A stretch of DNA of 64,000 bases from Bacillus cereus G9842 (lineage in GTDB: Bacteria > Bacillota > Bacilli > Bacillales > Bacillaceae_G), in assembly GCF_000021305.1 (NCBI RefSeq), contig NC_011772.1, positions 1,526,001 through 1,590,000 of the forward strand, read 5' to 3'. The position numbers and the translations under genes are program-made. Shown here one piece after another: positions 43,685-53,193 of this stretch (the stretch's first letter is position 1; every line of letters begins with the position of its first letter). The notes below the pieces were generated by a model. That model saw nothing but the letters and a program-made list of their open reading frames with translations. It did no database searches and had not been told where the DNA came from.

Positions 43685-44548
43685 ATGAGAGTATCTACAT
43701 TTCAAAATGCAAACTGGGCAAAGAATCAGTTAATGGATTTGAACGTGCAACAGCAATATCATCGAAATCAAGTAACTTCAGGGAAGAAAAATCTTCTTAT
43801 GAGTGAAGACCCACTTGCGGCAAGTAAGTCATTTGCGATTCAACATTCATTGGCGAATATGGAGCAAATGCAAAAAGATATAGCGGATTCGAAAAATGTA
43901 TTAACACAAACTGAAAATACTTTACAAGGTGTTTTGAAATCTCTAACGAGGACAGATCAATTAATGGTGCAGGCATTAAGTGAGCAAAATGGTGAAAAAG
44001 AATTGAAGGCCATTGGTGCAGAGATTGATCAAATTTTAAAACAAGTTGTATATTTAGCGAATACGAAAGAGCAAGGTCGTTATATTTTCGGTGGTGATAG
44101 TGCAGAAAAACTGCCATTTACAGAAGATGGTACGTATCAAGGTGGACAAAATGATGTGAACTGGCAACTAAATGACGGTTATGAAATAAAAGCATTTCGA
44201 AACGGAGAGGCATTATTATCTCCGGTTATAAAGACGTTAAAACAGATGAGTGAAGCGATGCAAAAAGGTGATCAAAAAGCGTTACAACCGTTATTAGGAG
44301 AAAACAAGAAAAACTTAGATGGCATCATTAACCGTACAACTGAAGTTGGTTCAACAATGAACACAATGGAGACGTTTAAAACAATTTTAAGCGAACAAAA
44401 TTTAGCGCTTCAAGAAAACCGTAAAGAAATTGAAGATGTCGACTTAGCGGTAGCAATTTCCGACTTAGCATATATTAATGCAACATATGAAGCGACGTTA
44501 AAAGCTGTTAGTACGATGAGTAAAACGAGTATTTTAGATTATATGTAA
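43685..44548 (+). CDS. flgL: Hook-associated protein FlgL
   Basis: 287 residues from the ATG at 43685 behind AAGGAGGAG. MRVSTFQNANWAKNQLMDLN at the start and EIEDVDLAVAISDLAYINATYEA near the end are the flagellin-like D0/D1 helices of FlgL; YIFGGDSAEKLPF is typical of the middle. Second junction protein between hook and filament. Confidence 0.92.
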   Translation: MRVSTFQNANWAKNQLMDLNVQQQYHRNQVTSGKKNLLMSEDPLAASKSFAIQHSLANMEQMQKDIADSKNVLTQTENTLQGVLKSLTRTDQLMVQALSEQNGEKELKAIGAEIDQILKQVVYLANTKEQGRYIFGGDSAEKLPFTEDGTYQGGQNDVNWQLNDGYEIKAFRNGEALLSPVIKTLKQMSEAMQKGDQKALQPLLGENKKNLDGIINRTTEVGSTMNTMETFKTILSEQNLALQENRKEIEDVDLAVAISDLAYINATYEATLKAVSTMSKTSILDYM

Positions 44549-44565
44549 AAAAGGAGTGGTAGTTA

Positions 44566-45885
44566 ATGGCAGTTACATCAACAGGTATTGGTAATAGACA
44601 ACAAATTTGGAATCTAGGCAATAATATAATAGATACTTCAAAGCTAGTAGAATTAGAATTACAAGCGTTGGATATGAAGAAAACTCCTTATAATAATGAA
44701 AAGGAACAACTTACACAAGAAAAATTATTATATGCAAGTTTGAAAAAGGAATTTAGTTCTCTAACACAAACAATGAAAGATTTATCTAGTTTTAAAGGGA
44801 ATGAAAAAAAAGTAACACTCTCTCAAGAAGGATATATTAGTGTGACAGCAGATGCTTCAGCAATTGCAGGAACCTTTAATATTGAAGTCAAAGAATTGGC
44901 TCAACGCCATCAAATTTCAAGTGAAAAGATAGCGGATTTAGATGCTAAAATTGATATGGAAGAAACAATAAAGATTAACAATCAGGATATTGTAATTACA
45001 AAGGATACTACATACCGTCAATTAATAAATAAAATTAATAGTGGAAATTATGGAGTTTCGGCATATTCTCTTGGAAATAAGATATTCTTTTCTTCTTCAA
45101 AAATGGGCGAAAAGGGAGCTATTAAGTTAGAAGATAGCGGTCAATTTTTAGAAAAGATGGGATTTGTAAAAACAGATGGTACACTTAATGAAATAGAAAA
45201 GGCTAAAAATTCAACATATGTAATTAATGGGGTTGAAGAGCATGGAGAGTCAAATACAATAGAAACTCTTCCAGGTGTTAAAATTCAACTAGATAAATCT
45301 GAGGTAGGAAAGAGCGTTAAATTTACAGTAGAAGATTCAAATGTAAAAGAAGCGAATGAACTTATAAAAAAAATGGTAAGCAATTATAATCAAGCGGTAT
45401 CTACAGTAGAATTATTTGGTGGGAAAAATGGAGCGCTTCAAGGCCAAAATATTATGGGTGATATTAGAAGGATTATGAATAATATTGTAACATACTCACA
45501 AGATGGAAATTATTTGTTTTCGTATGGTATTCAGGTGACAAAAGAGGGTACATTACAAGTTGATGAAGCAAAATTAACAAACGCTTTGAAAGAAAACCCG
45601 GATGCGGCAAAACAATTCTTTTTTAGTGCAGATGGTCTTGGAAAACAAATAGATACACAATTTAATAAGATATTCGGTGACGTGGGAATCATAGGAGAAA
45701 GAATAAAAATTATAGATGACCGTGTGGGGAAACTAGATCGTAAAATCAATGATATTGACATTCAAAATAAGCAAAAACAAGATGATATTGTAAAGAAATA
45801 TCAAAAATTAGAAAGTACATTAGCGGCGCTTGATAGTCAGCTAAAAACAATTAAAGCAATGACAAAACAAAAAAGTGATGATTAA
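44566..45885 (+). CDS. fliD: Filament cap protein FliD
   Basis: 439 residues. N-terminal FliD_N (about 10-115) with the hydrophobic start and GTFNIEVKELAQRHQI; C-terminal FliD_C with coiled-coil ending KYQKLESTLAALDSQLKTI. Forms the cap that guides flagellin polymerisation. RBS AAAGGAGTGG, 17 nt after flgL. Confidence 0.92.
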   Translation: MAVTSTGIGNRQQIWNLGNNIIDTSKLVELELQALDMKKTPYNNEKEQLTQEKLLYASLKKEFSSLTQTMKDLSSFKGNEKKVTLSQEGYISVTADASAIAGTFNIEVKELAQRHQISSEKIADLDAKIDMEETIKINNQDIVITKDTTYRQLINKINSGNYGVSAYSLGNKIFFSSSKMGEKGAIKLEDSGQFLEKMGFVKTDGTLNEIEKAKNSTYVINGVEEHGESNTIETLPGVKIQLDKSEVGKSVKFTVEDSNVKEANELIKKMVSNYNQAVSTVELFGGKNGALQGQNIMGDIRRIMNNIVTYSQDGNYLFSYGIQVTKEGTLQVDEAKLTNALKENPDAAKQFFFSADGLGKQIDTQFNKIFGDVGIIGERIKIIDDRVGKLDRKINDIDIQNKQKQDDIVKKYQKLESTLAALDSQLKTIKAMTKQKSDD

Positions 45886-45907
45886 TGAAATCTAAGGAAG
45901 TGATCGT

Positions 45908-46276
45908 ATGCAAGCATGGCAACGTTATATGCAAAATGATATTATGACGAGTAATCCGATTAAAAATACAATTTTTATTTATGAAAGATGTATTGTAGAG
46001 TTTCGTAATTTAGAAGAACTTTTACATACTTTTAACTTACAAGAAGGAGATGCGCTTCTTGAAAAGTTAGAACGTATTTTTGAAGAATTAAAACTTCAAT
46101 TAAACCCTGAAATTACAAAAGATTTATATGATAGTTTATATGGCTTATACGATTGGATTAGCATTCAAATTCAAACGATGAAAGTGACTCGTGAGGCAAA
46201 AGACATGGATGCAATTGTGAAAGTATTACAAGATTTAATAGATGGTTACCGCGGAGCACTTGAAAATGAACAATGA
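45908..46276 (+). CDS. fliS: Flagellin export chaperone FliS
   Basis: 122 residues, helical bundle; KNTIFIYERCIVEFRNLEEL and LYDSLYGLYDWISIQIQTMK match FliS. Binds flagellin C-termini before export. Its last codons overlap the next gene by 11 nt, implying coupled translation. Confidence 0.9.
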   Translation: MQAWQRYMQNDIMTSNPIKNTIFIYERCIVEFRNLEELLHTFNLQEGDALLEKLERIFEELKLQLNPEITKDLYDSLYGLYDWISIQIQTMKVTREAKDMDAIVKVLQDLIDGYRGALENEQ

Positions 46277-46538
46277 TATTTATCGGACGTTTGTCGGCTG
46301 TTTTAATGAAATCGGTGAATTGCAAGTGTCAGATGGAGAGTTTGCTGAGAAGAGTGAAATGTTAAATCGCTGGATGATGACATTGGATGAAGAAACACGT
46401 GCACAAGTTGCAGCAGAAGTAAGCCCATTCATTATTAAGGCAGCTCAGCATATTCGAGATAAGCAAAAGATTTTGGAAGAAATGATAATGGAAAATGATG
46501 GGCGGATGAAAGCTAATTCATTTTACGGTAAATATTAA
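46266..46538 (+). CDS. FliT-like small helical protein
   Basis: 90 residues from the ATG at 46266, which overlaps the fliS stop. Helical (NDIYRTFVGCFNEIGELQ ... PFIIKAAQHIRDKQKILEEM). Position immediately after fliS and size match FliT, the chaperone of the cap protein, but similarity is only by context. Confidence 0.65.
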   Translation: MNNDIYRTFVGCFNEIGELQVSDGEFAEKSEMLNRWMMTLDEETRAQVAAEVSPFIIKAAQHIRDKQKILEEMIMENDGRMKANSFYGKY

Positions 46539-46903
46539 TGATAGAGTTTGGAAACGGATTCCCCTTTTAAAAGGGGATCCATTCCTTTGTTTAAATAAAG
46601 AATTCCGCTGATTGAGGTTTCACTTTATGACTGTAATAAAAAAGTAGTAATCTAAATAATATAAAAATGAACTTAGTTTGTAGTTCATATGTTGAAATGT
46701 TTCATGAATTACTGCGTGTATACAGTTTTTTCGTATTCTTTTTTATATTTTTATATTTTTCTAAAGACAACAATGGAAAAATGGAATAAAATATGTAAGG
46801 GTACATAATAGTTAATATTTTAATAAATACATATAAGAAAATAAATAATGAAGTGAAACTTCCATCAGTGGATCATTAAGTTAGAAAAGGAAGGGTGTGG
46901 AAT
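46539..46903 (+). other. Intergenic region between the filament and basal-body blocks
   Basis: It starts with a hairpin, GGATTCCCC/GGGGATCC at 46557-46580, extended by GGAA/TTCC, that probably ends the filament operon despite the lack of a T run. The remainder is AT-rich with T5-T6 tracts at 46727-46760 and no strict MogR box. The basal-body promoter must lie here, but I cannot point to a convincing -35/-10 pair. Confidence 0.55.
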
Positions 46904-47311
46904 ATGCCAGATTTAGTGAGTGATGTAAGCCATTATATGAATTATTTAGTAACGAAACGAAATACGGTTTCTAGTAATATTGCAAATGCGAATACACCTG
47001 GCTATAAAGCACAAGATGTAACATTTGCTGAGCAGATGAATAAAAGTAGTGCATTATATAAAAACAATGCGGCTGATTTAAAGAGCAATCCAGATTTATA
47101 TCAAACGAATGAAATGCACTTGCCGACAGTAAATATGAAAAATACATATGCAAAGATTCAAACAAAATCAATGCAAACGAATAAAGACGGAAATAGTGTG
47201 GATGTAACGACAGAAATGCTAGATTTAATGAAAGCAAATCAGTTATACGGTATTTCAATTAACGCGATTAATACACAATATGCAATTAACCAAGCGGCAC
47301 GCGGACGTTAA
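46904..47311 (+). CDS. flgB: Flagellar proximal rod protein FlgB
   Basis: 135 residues from the ATG at 46904 (AAGGAAGGG upstream; a GTG three codons earlier would merge with the RBS). RNTVSSNIANANTPGYKAQD is the conserved rod/hook N-terminal signature and EMLDLMKANQLYGISINAI the C-terminal helix. First gene of the basal-body operon flgB-flgC-fliE-fliF-fliG-fliH-fliI. Confidence 0.94.
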   Translation: MPDLVSDVSHYMNYLVTKRNTVSSNIANANTPGYKAQDVTFAEQMNKSSALYKNNAADLKSNPDLYQTNEMHLPTVNMKNTYAKIQTKSMQTNKDGNSVDVTTEMLDLMKANQLYGISINAINTQYAINQAARGR

Positions 47312-47330
47312 GTAGAAGGAGAGACAACGG

Positions 47331-47744
47331 ATGTTTCAGGCAATTAATGCAAGTGGCTCAGGGCTAACGACAGCGAGAAAGTGGATGGAAGTTACTTCTA
47401 ACAATATTGTAAATGCGAATACGACGGCGGCTCCGGGGGCAGATTTATATGAGCGTCGTAGTGTGGTGCTAGAATCAAACAATAGTTTTGCAAGTATGTT
47501 AGATGGTGCTCCTACTAATGGAGTAAAAATAAAAAGTATTGAAGCAGACAAAACGGAAAATTTAGTGTATGATCCGACGCATCCGCACGCAAATGAAGAA
47601 GGATATGTACGTTATCCAAATATTGATGTAACTGCTGAAATGACGAATGTAATGGTTGCTCAAAAAATGTATGAAGCGAATACGAGTGTATTAAATGCAA
47701 ATAAAAAAATGCTTGATAAAGATTTAGAAATCGGCCGAGGATAA
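47331..47744 (+). CDS. flgC: Flagellar proximal rod protein FlgC
   Basis: 137 residues. N-terminal rod signature is NNIVNANTTAAPGADLYERR, and the C-terminus has VTAEMTNVMVAQKMYEANTS. Normal length. RBS AGAAGGAGAG, 19 nt after flgB. Confidence 0.94.
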   Translation: MFQAINASGSGLTTARKWMEVTSNNIVNANTTAAPGADLYERRSVVLESNNSFASMLDGAPTNGVKIKSIEADKTENLVYDPTHPHANEEGYVRYPNIDVTAEMTNVMVAQKMYEANTSVLNANKKMLDKDLEIGRG

Positions 47745-47760
47745 GGGGGAAGATAGTAAT

Positions 47761-48060
47761 ATGAAAATCCAACCAATGTTACATACACAACCATTTGGAG
47801 CAATTCAGTCAATTGGTGCACCGAAAACTTCTCAAACATCTGTAGTTGAGGGGAAAAAGTTTATTGATTTATTGGAAGATATGAATCAAACGCAAAACAA
47901 TGCACAAACAGCAGTATATGATTTACTAACTAAAGGGGTAGGAGAAACACATGACGTTTTAATTCAGCAAAAGAAAGCTGAGTCTCAAATGAAAACAGCT
48001 GCTCTCGTACGTGATAATCTTATTGAAAATTATAAGTCACTAATTAATATGCAAATTTAG
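47761..48060 (+). CDS. fliE: Hook-basal body complex protein FliE
   Basis: 99 residues. VYDLLTKGVGETHDVLIQQKK and the C-terminal NLIENYKSLINMQI are typical of FliE, which connects the MS ring to the rod. RBS GGGGGAAG; follows flgC by 16 nt. Confidence 0.92.
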   Translation: MKIQPMLHTQPFGAIQSIGAPKTSQTSVVEGKKFIDLLEDMNQTQNNAQTAVYDLLTKGVGETHDVLIQQKKAESQMKTAALVRDNLIENYKSLINMQI

Positions 48061-48082
48061 GAAAGTGGACGGGTGTGTTTAA

Positions 48083-49660
48083 ATGGAAAAGATGAAAAAT
48101 GTTATCCAATCGTTAAAAACGTGGCATAAGTTAGTAATTGGTGCTGCGCTTTTAGCGATTGTAACAGGAGCACTTTTATACTTCACCTTGCCAGATAAAT
48201 ATGTTGTTGTATATCAAAATTTAAATGATACAGATAAACAAGAGATTACAGCAGAATTATCGAAGTTAGGTGTCGATTATCAATTAGCGGCCGATGGTTC
48301 GATTCGTGTGCAAAAGAATGATGCTCCATGGGTTCGAAAAGAAATGAATGGGATGGGCTTACCGTTTAATTCTAAAAGCGGTGAGGAAATTTTATTAGAA
48401 AGCTCGCTCGGTTCAAGTGAGCAAGATAAAAAAATGAAGCAAATTGTCGGTACGAAGAAGCAATTGGAGCAAGATATTGTAAGAAACTTTGCGACAGTTG
48501 AAACGGCAAATGTTCAAATTACATTGCCTGAAAAAGAGACGATTTTTGATGAAGAAAAAGCAAAAGGAACAGCGGCGATTACGGTTGGAGTGAAGCGTGG
48601 CCAATTGTTAACAGCTGATCAAGTTGCAGGTATACAGCAAATGATAAGTGCAGCAGTTCCTGGTGTGAAGGCAGAAGAAGTAAGTGTTATTGATAGTAAA
48701 AAAGGTGTTATCTCAAAAGGAGCAGATGAAGCGCATTCTAGTAGTTCCTCTTCTTATGAGAAAGAAGTAGAGATGCAGCATCAACTTGAAGGTAAATTAA
48801 AGCAAGATATTGATGCAACATTAATGACGATGTTTAAACCGAATGAATATAAAGTGAATACGAAAGTATCTGTAAACTACGATGAAGTTACACGTCAGTC
48901 AGAAAAGTATGGTGATAAAGGTGTACTTCGTAGTAAACAAGAGCAAGAGGAAAGCTCTACTGCGCAAGAAGGGACAGATACGAAGCAAAGTGCTGGTATT
49001 ACAGCAAACGGTGAAGTGCCGAACTACGGTACGAACAATAATCAAAATGGTAAAGTTGTTTATAATAATAAAAATGGTAATAAAATAGAAAACTATGAAA
49101 TAGATAAAACAGTTGAAACAATTAAGAAACACCCAGAATTAACGAAAACAAATGTTGTTGTATGGGTAGATAATGATACGCTAGTAAAACGTAGAATGGA
49201 TATGACAACTTTTAAAGAAGCAATCGGAACAGCGGCAGGACTTCAAGCTGATCCGAACGGTAACTTTATAAATGGTCAAGTTAACGTTGTAACTGTTCAG
49301 TTCGATCAGCCGAAAGTCGAAAAAGAGAAAGAGCCAGAAAAAAGTGGCATGAACTGGTGGTTATTCGGTGGAATTACAGCTGGCTTATTAGCGATCGGTG
49401 GTCTAGTATGGTTCTTATTAGCAAGACGTAAGAGAAAGAAAGAAGAAGAAGAGGAATATGAAGAATACTTAGCAGAAGATGAAATTGCTGCAAGTAATGA
49501 AAGTATCTTGGAAATTCCTGAAGAAAAAATAGTGCCAGAGCCAAAACCTGAACCAGAAGAACCGAAAGAACCAACGTTAGATGAACAAGTGCAGGATGCT
49601 ACGAAAGAACATGTAGAAGGTACTGCAAAAGTAATTAAAAAATGGCTAAACGGACAGTAA
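48083..49660 (+). CDS. fliF: Flagellar MS-ring protein FliF
   Basis: 525 residues. Membrane helices at about 17-37 and 428-446 flank the periplasmic YscJ/FliF ring-building domains; GMGLPFNSKSGEEILLESS and TVETANVQITLPEKE are conserved stretches. The acidic C-terminal tail (about 455-525) binds FliG. The RBS is weak (GGAAAGTGG, 16 nt before the ATG). Confidence 0.93.
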   Translation: MEKMKNVIQSLKTWHKLVIGAALLAIVTGALLYFTLPDKYVVVYQNLNDTDKQEITAELSKLGVDYQLAADGSIRVQKNDAPWVRKEMNGMGLPFNSKSGEEILLESSLGSSEQDKKMKQIVGTKKQLEQDIVRNFATVETANVQITLPEKETIFDEEKAKGTAAITVGVKRGQLLTADQVAGIQQMISAAVPGVKAEEVSVIDSKKGVISKGADEAHSSSSSSYEKEVEMQHQLEGKLKQDIDATLMTMFKPNEYKVNTKVSVNYDEVTRQSEKYGDKGVLRSKQEQEESSTAQEGTDTKQSAGITANGEVPNYGTNNNQNGKVVYNNKNGNKIENYEIDKTVETIKKHPELTKTNVVVWVDNDTLVKRRMDMTTFKEAIGTAAGLQADPNGNFINGQVNVVTVQFDQPKVEKEKEPEKSGMNWWLFGGITAGLLAIGGLVWFLLARRKRKKEEEEEYEEYLAEDEIAASNESILEIPEEKIVPEPKPEPEEPKEPTLDEQVQDATKEHVEGTAKVIKKWLNGQ

Positions 49661-49673
49661 GGGAGGAACAACG

Positions 49674-50678
49674 ATGTTAGATGAAATCTCCTCCAAAGAA
49701 AAAGCTGCCATCCTTATTCGTACATTAGAAGAAGGGGTGGCAGCAAAAGTCATTGAATATATGACAGCTGAGGAAAAAGAAGTATTACTTCGTGAAATCG
49801 CGAAGTTTCGTGTATATAAACCAGAAACGTTAGAAAATGTACTAGGAGAGTTCTTATATGAACTAAATGTAAAAGAATTGAACTTAGTCACTCCAGATAA
49901 AGAATACATTCGTCGCATATTTAAAAACATGCCAGAAGACGAACTGGAAAAATTATTGGAAGACCTTTGGTATAACAAAGATAATCCATTTGAATTCTTA
50001 AATTCACTTACAGATTTAGAGCCACTTCTTACAGTGCTTAATGATGAATCACCACAAACAATTGCAATTATCGCTTCTTATATTAAACCGCAGCTTGCGT
50101 CTCAATTAATTGAGAGATTGCCAGATCATAAACGAGTAGAGACGGTAATGGGTATTGCGAAGTTAGAACAAGTTGATGGTGAATTAATTAATCAAATTGG
50201 TGAGTTGTTAAAATCGAAATTAAATAATATGGCATTCAGTGCAATTAATAAAACTGATGGCTTGAAAACGATCGTAAACATTTTAAATAACGTTTCACGA
50301 GGTGTTGAAAAAACAGTCTTTCAAAAGCTGGATGAAGTCGATTATGAGTTATCTGAGAAAATTAAAGAAAATATGTTTGTCTTTGAAGACTTACTTGGTC
50401 TTGAAGCTCTTGCGCTTCGCCGTGTATTAGAAGAAATTACAGATAACGGTGTTCTTGCGAAAGCACTTAAAATTGCAAAAGAAGAAATTAAAGAGAAACT
50501 ATTTACATGTATGTCTTCAAACCGTAAAGAGATGATTCTAGAAGAATTAGATGGCTTAGGACCGCTTAAGATGACGGATGCTGAAAAAGCGCAGCAAACG
50601 ATCACTGGTACAGTGAAAAAGCTAGAGAAAGAAGGAAGAATTATCGTTCAAAGAGGTGAAGAGGATGTCCTTATTTAA
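49674..50678 (+). CDS. fliG: Flagellar motor switch protein FliG
   Basis: 334 residues. Three ARM-like domains; ESPQTIAIIASYIKPQLAS is the FliG_M start and KIKENMFVFEDLLGLEALALR the start of the C-terminal torque-generating domain with its charged residues. RBS GGGAGGAAC. Its end overlaps fliH by 14 nt. Confidence 0.94.
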   Translation: MLDEISSKEKAAILIRTLEEGVAAKVIEYMTAEEKEVLLREIAKFRVYKPETLENVLGEFLYELNVKELNLVTPDKEYIRRIFKNMPEDELEKLLEDLWYNKDNPFEFLNSLTDLEPLLTVLNDESPQTIAIIASYIKPQLASQLIERLPDHKRVETVMGIAKLEQVDGELINQIGELLKSKLNNMAFSAINKTDGLKTIVNILNNVSRGVEKTVFQKLDEVDYELSEKIKENMFVFEDLLGLEALALRRVLEEITDNGVLAKALKIAKEEIKEKLFTCMSSNRKEMILEELDGLGPLKMTDAEKAQQTITGTVKKLEKEGRIIVQRGEEDVLI

Positions 50679-51354
50679 AAACAGAATTCCGAAGAATTCT
50701 GTTTCTTTTTCTGAAGAAACGTATGAATTACAATTTCCAAAACCAGCTTCAGTCCAAATAGAAGAGGAAGAATTACAAGCTGATCATGCAGAACTTCGCG
50801 CCCAGCAAGAATCATTACATATGGAAATGAATCAGCTAAGGCAAGAGCAGCAAATGCTAGAAAGAGAGCGGCAGCAGTTATTACAAGATAAAGAACAATT
50901 TCAAATGCATATTCATGAACAAATGGAACAGATGGAAGCAGCGCGTGTGCAGTTTCAAAAAGAACAACAAGAAACAGCATACGAATGGACAGAGTTATTA
51001 TGGGATCAATCTTTTCATCTAGCAGAAAAAATCGTGAATCAAGCGGTAGATTCACGATTGCTTGATGTGTTACCTATTTTAACTGGCATCGTGCAAACAT
51101 TGCCAACTTCGTTTGAAAAATTAATCATTACAGTACATCCAGAAACGTTTGAACGTATTCAAGAAGAGAAGGAAAATACGAAAGAATATTGGTTGCTACA
51201 ATTAGTAGAATGGAAATATGATTTCTCCCTGCAGTTTGGTGAATTTGTTCTGGAAGAAGAGAAAGAGTTCTTTGAATTTAAATTTGCACCTATATTTGCG
51301 AAACTTCGTCAGAAATGGGAAGAAGAGAAGCTATTTGAGGAGCAAAATGTATGA
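50665..51354 (+). CDS. fliH: Flagellar export ATPase regulator FliH
   Basis: 229 residues from the ATG at 50665 behind AAAGAGGTGAAGAGG. A long Gln/Glu-rich coiled coil (about 30-110) followed by a FliH/YscL-like C-terminal domain (LAEKIVNQAVDSRLLDVLPI). Sequence is divergent, but the place between fliG and fliI and the architecture support FliH. Confidence 0.85.
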   Translation: MSLFKNRIPKNSVSFSEETYELQFPKPASVQIEEEELQADHAELRAQQESLHMEMNQLRQEQQMLERERQQLLQDKEQFQMHIHEQMEQMEAARVQFQKEQQETAYEWTELLWDQSFHLAEKIVNQAVDSRLLDVLPILTGIVQTLPTSFEKLIITVHPETFERIQEEKENTKEYWLLQLVEWKYDFSLQFGEFVLEEEKEFFEFKFAPIFAKLRQKWEEEKLFEEQNV

Positions 51355-52655
51355 GCCGTCTGTTAATGAATGAGAACGAAAAATGGAATAAGTTCATTGA
51401 AACACCACTGTATACGAAAGTAGGCAAAGTTCATAGTGTACAAGAACAGTTTTTCGTAGCAAAAGGGCCGAAAGCGAAGATTGGAGATGTTTGCTTCGTT
51501 GGAGAACATAAGGTCTTATGTGAAGTGATTGCTATTGAAAAAGAAAATAATATGCTACTTCCATTTGAACAGACAGAAAAAGTATGTTATGGAGATTCAG
51601 TGATTTTAATTTCAGAAGATGTTGTTGTACCACGTGGTAATCACTTACTCGGAAAAGTGTTAAGTGCAAATGGTGAAGTATTAAATGAGGACGCTGAAAA
51701 CATTCCATTACAGAAAATAAAACTAGATGCACCGCCTATACATGCATTTGAACGTGAAGAGATTACTGATGTATTTGAAACAGGAATAAAATCAATTGAT
51801 TCTATGCTAACAATTGGTATCGGTCAAAAGATTGGTATTTTTGCTGGATCAGGTGTTGGTAAATCTACTTTACTTGGAATGATAGCAAAAAACGCAAAAG
51901 CTGATATAAACGTTATTAGTTTAGTAGGAGAACGTGGCCGGGAAGTAAAAGACTTTATTCGAAAAGAATTAGGCGACGAAGGTATGAGAAAAAGCGTCGT
52001 TGTTGTAGCGACGTCAGATGAAAGTCATCTTATGCAACTTCGTGCAGCGAAACTCGCAACGTCTATTGCTGAATACTTCCGTGATCAAGGCAATAACGTA
52101 TTACTTATGATGGACTCTGTTACTCGTTTTGCCGATGCACGAAGAAGTGTTGATATTGCTGTTAAAGAGTTACCGATTGGTGGTAAAACACTGCTAATGG
52201 AAAGTTATATGAAGAAGCTGTTAGAGCGGTCCGGGAAAACACAAAAGGGATCTATAACAGGTATTTATACGGTGCTTGTTGATGGGGACGATTTAAATGG
52301 TCCTGTACCAGATTTAGCACGTGGTATTTTAGATGGACATATTGTATTAAAGCGTGAGCTTGCAACGCTTAGTCATTATCCTGCAATTTCAGTATTAGAT
52401 TCAGTAAGTAGGATTATGGAAGAAATTGTTTCGCCACATCATTGGCAACTTGCAAATGAAATGAGAAAAATTTTATCAATTTATAAAGAAAATGAATTGT
52501 ATTTTAAGTTAGGAACGATTCAAGAAAATGAAGAAAATGCTTATATTTTTGAATGTAAAAATAAAGTAGAAGGTATAAATACGTTTTTAAAGCAAGGTCG
52601 ATCGGATAGTTTCCAATTTGATGATATCGTTGAAGCGATACACCATATAGTATAA
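51351..52655 (+). CDS. fliI: Flagellum-specific export ATPase FliI
   Basis: 434 residues. Walker A in IFAGSGVGKSTLLGM, catalytic Glu in LVGERGREVKDFI, Walker B in VLLMMDSVTRFADARR: an F1-beta-like type III secretion ATPase. ATG overlaps the fliH stop (ATGA). Last gene of this operon, followed by a terminator. Confidence 0.94.
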   Translation: MSRLLMNENEKWNKFIETPLYTKVGKVHSVQEQFFVAKGPKAKIGDVCFVGEHKVLCEVIAIEKENNMLLPFEQTEKVCYGDSVILISEDVVVPRGNHLLGKVLSANGEVLNEDAENIPLQKIKLDAPPIHAFEREEITDVFETGIKSIDSMLTIGIGQKIGIFAGSGVGKSTLLGMIAKNAKADINVISLVGERGREVKDFIRKELGDEGMRKSVVVVATSDESHLMQLRAAKLATSIAEYFRDQGNNVLLMMDSVTRFADARRSVDIAVKELPIGGKTLLMESYMKKLLERSGKTQKGSITGIYTVLVDGDDLNGPVPDLARGILDGHIVLKRELATLSHYPAISVLDSVSRIMEEIVSPHHWQLANEMRKILSIYKENELYFKLGTIQENEENAYIFECKNKVEGINTFLKQGRSDSFQFDDIVEAIHHIV

Positions 52656-52685
52656 GGCCTCTGCCCAAGAGGTCTTATTTTTTTT
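52651..52685 (+). terminator. Terminator after fliI
   Basis: ATAAGGCCTC and GAGGTCTTAT form a stem with one mismatch and a 7-nt loop, followed by a long T run. Confidence 0.8.
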
Positions 52686-52705
52686 GTTTTTTAATATTTC
52701 ACAGA

Positions 52706-52730
52706 TTTTTTTGGAAAAAAACTATATAAT
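52706..52730 (+). promoter_or_regulatory. MogR-type box and promoter upstream of fliJ
   Basis: T7-GG-A7 (52706-52721) contains TTTT-N5-AAAA and is a perfect palindrome; a consensus -10 TATAAT follows at 52725-52730. The box would cover the -35 region, a plausible repression geometry for the fliJ-fliK-flgD-flgE transcript. Confidence 0.65.
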
Positions 52731-52772
52731 AGAAAAAGAGAACGTTATAATAGGAAGGGGCTATGAAAACAG

Positions 52773-53183
52773 GTGGATAAACAGCAGTACGACACAATAA
52801 AATTGCAAATAAATCAAGAAAAAGAACATATTTTAAAAGAAGTGTATGAATTAACAGCTGAAAAAAGAAAAATAGAACAAAAAAAAGAATATGATTTATA
52901 TGTTGTGAAATCGCGTAGTAAAGTCGTACAAACTGGGCAACGTATTATGGCTGGCATGCTTTCTTCACATACGTTTTCACCTGAAAGAATAGAAGAATGG
53001 AATCGAAAAATTAAAAAAACGGAAGGTTTTATTCAAAAAAATGAAAGCCTTTTAGAGCAAGTAAAAGAAAAAGAACGTGTCATTGATGAGATGTATCAAG
53101 AAAATTGCAAAAAGCTTGCGAAAGCACAAGAAAAGCTGGAAGAAAAAATGCTTCTGGATTTGAAAATGTGTATGAATGGATGA
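52773..53183 (+). CDS. fliJ: FliJ-like flagellar export protein
   Basis: 136 residues, one long coiled coil (KEVYELTAEKRKIEQKK ... QVKEKERVIDEMYQENCKK). GTG start at 52773; AAGGGGC lies 12 nt upstream. Position after fliI and before fliK, and the coiled-coil shape, match FliJ, the escort that activates the ATPase. Confidence 0.78.
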   Translation: MDKQQYDTIKLQINQEKEHILKEVYELTAEKRKIEQKKEYDLYVVKSRSKVVQTGQRIMAGMLSSHTFSPERIEEWNRKIKKTEGFIQKNESLLEQVKEKERVIDEMYQENCKKLAKAQEKLEEKMLLDLKMCMNG

Positions 53184-53193
53184 GGTGAATGTA

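Noticed and set aside
48899..49132. Small minus-strand frame within fliF, and similar frames inside cheA, fliG and flgE
   Set aside because: Shadow frames of clearly coding genes, without RBSs or recognisable motifs.
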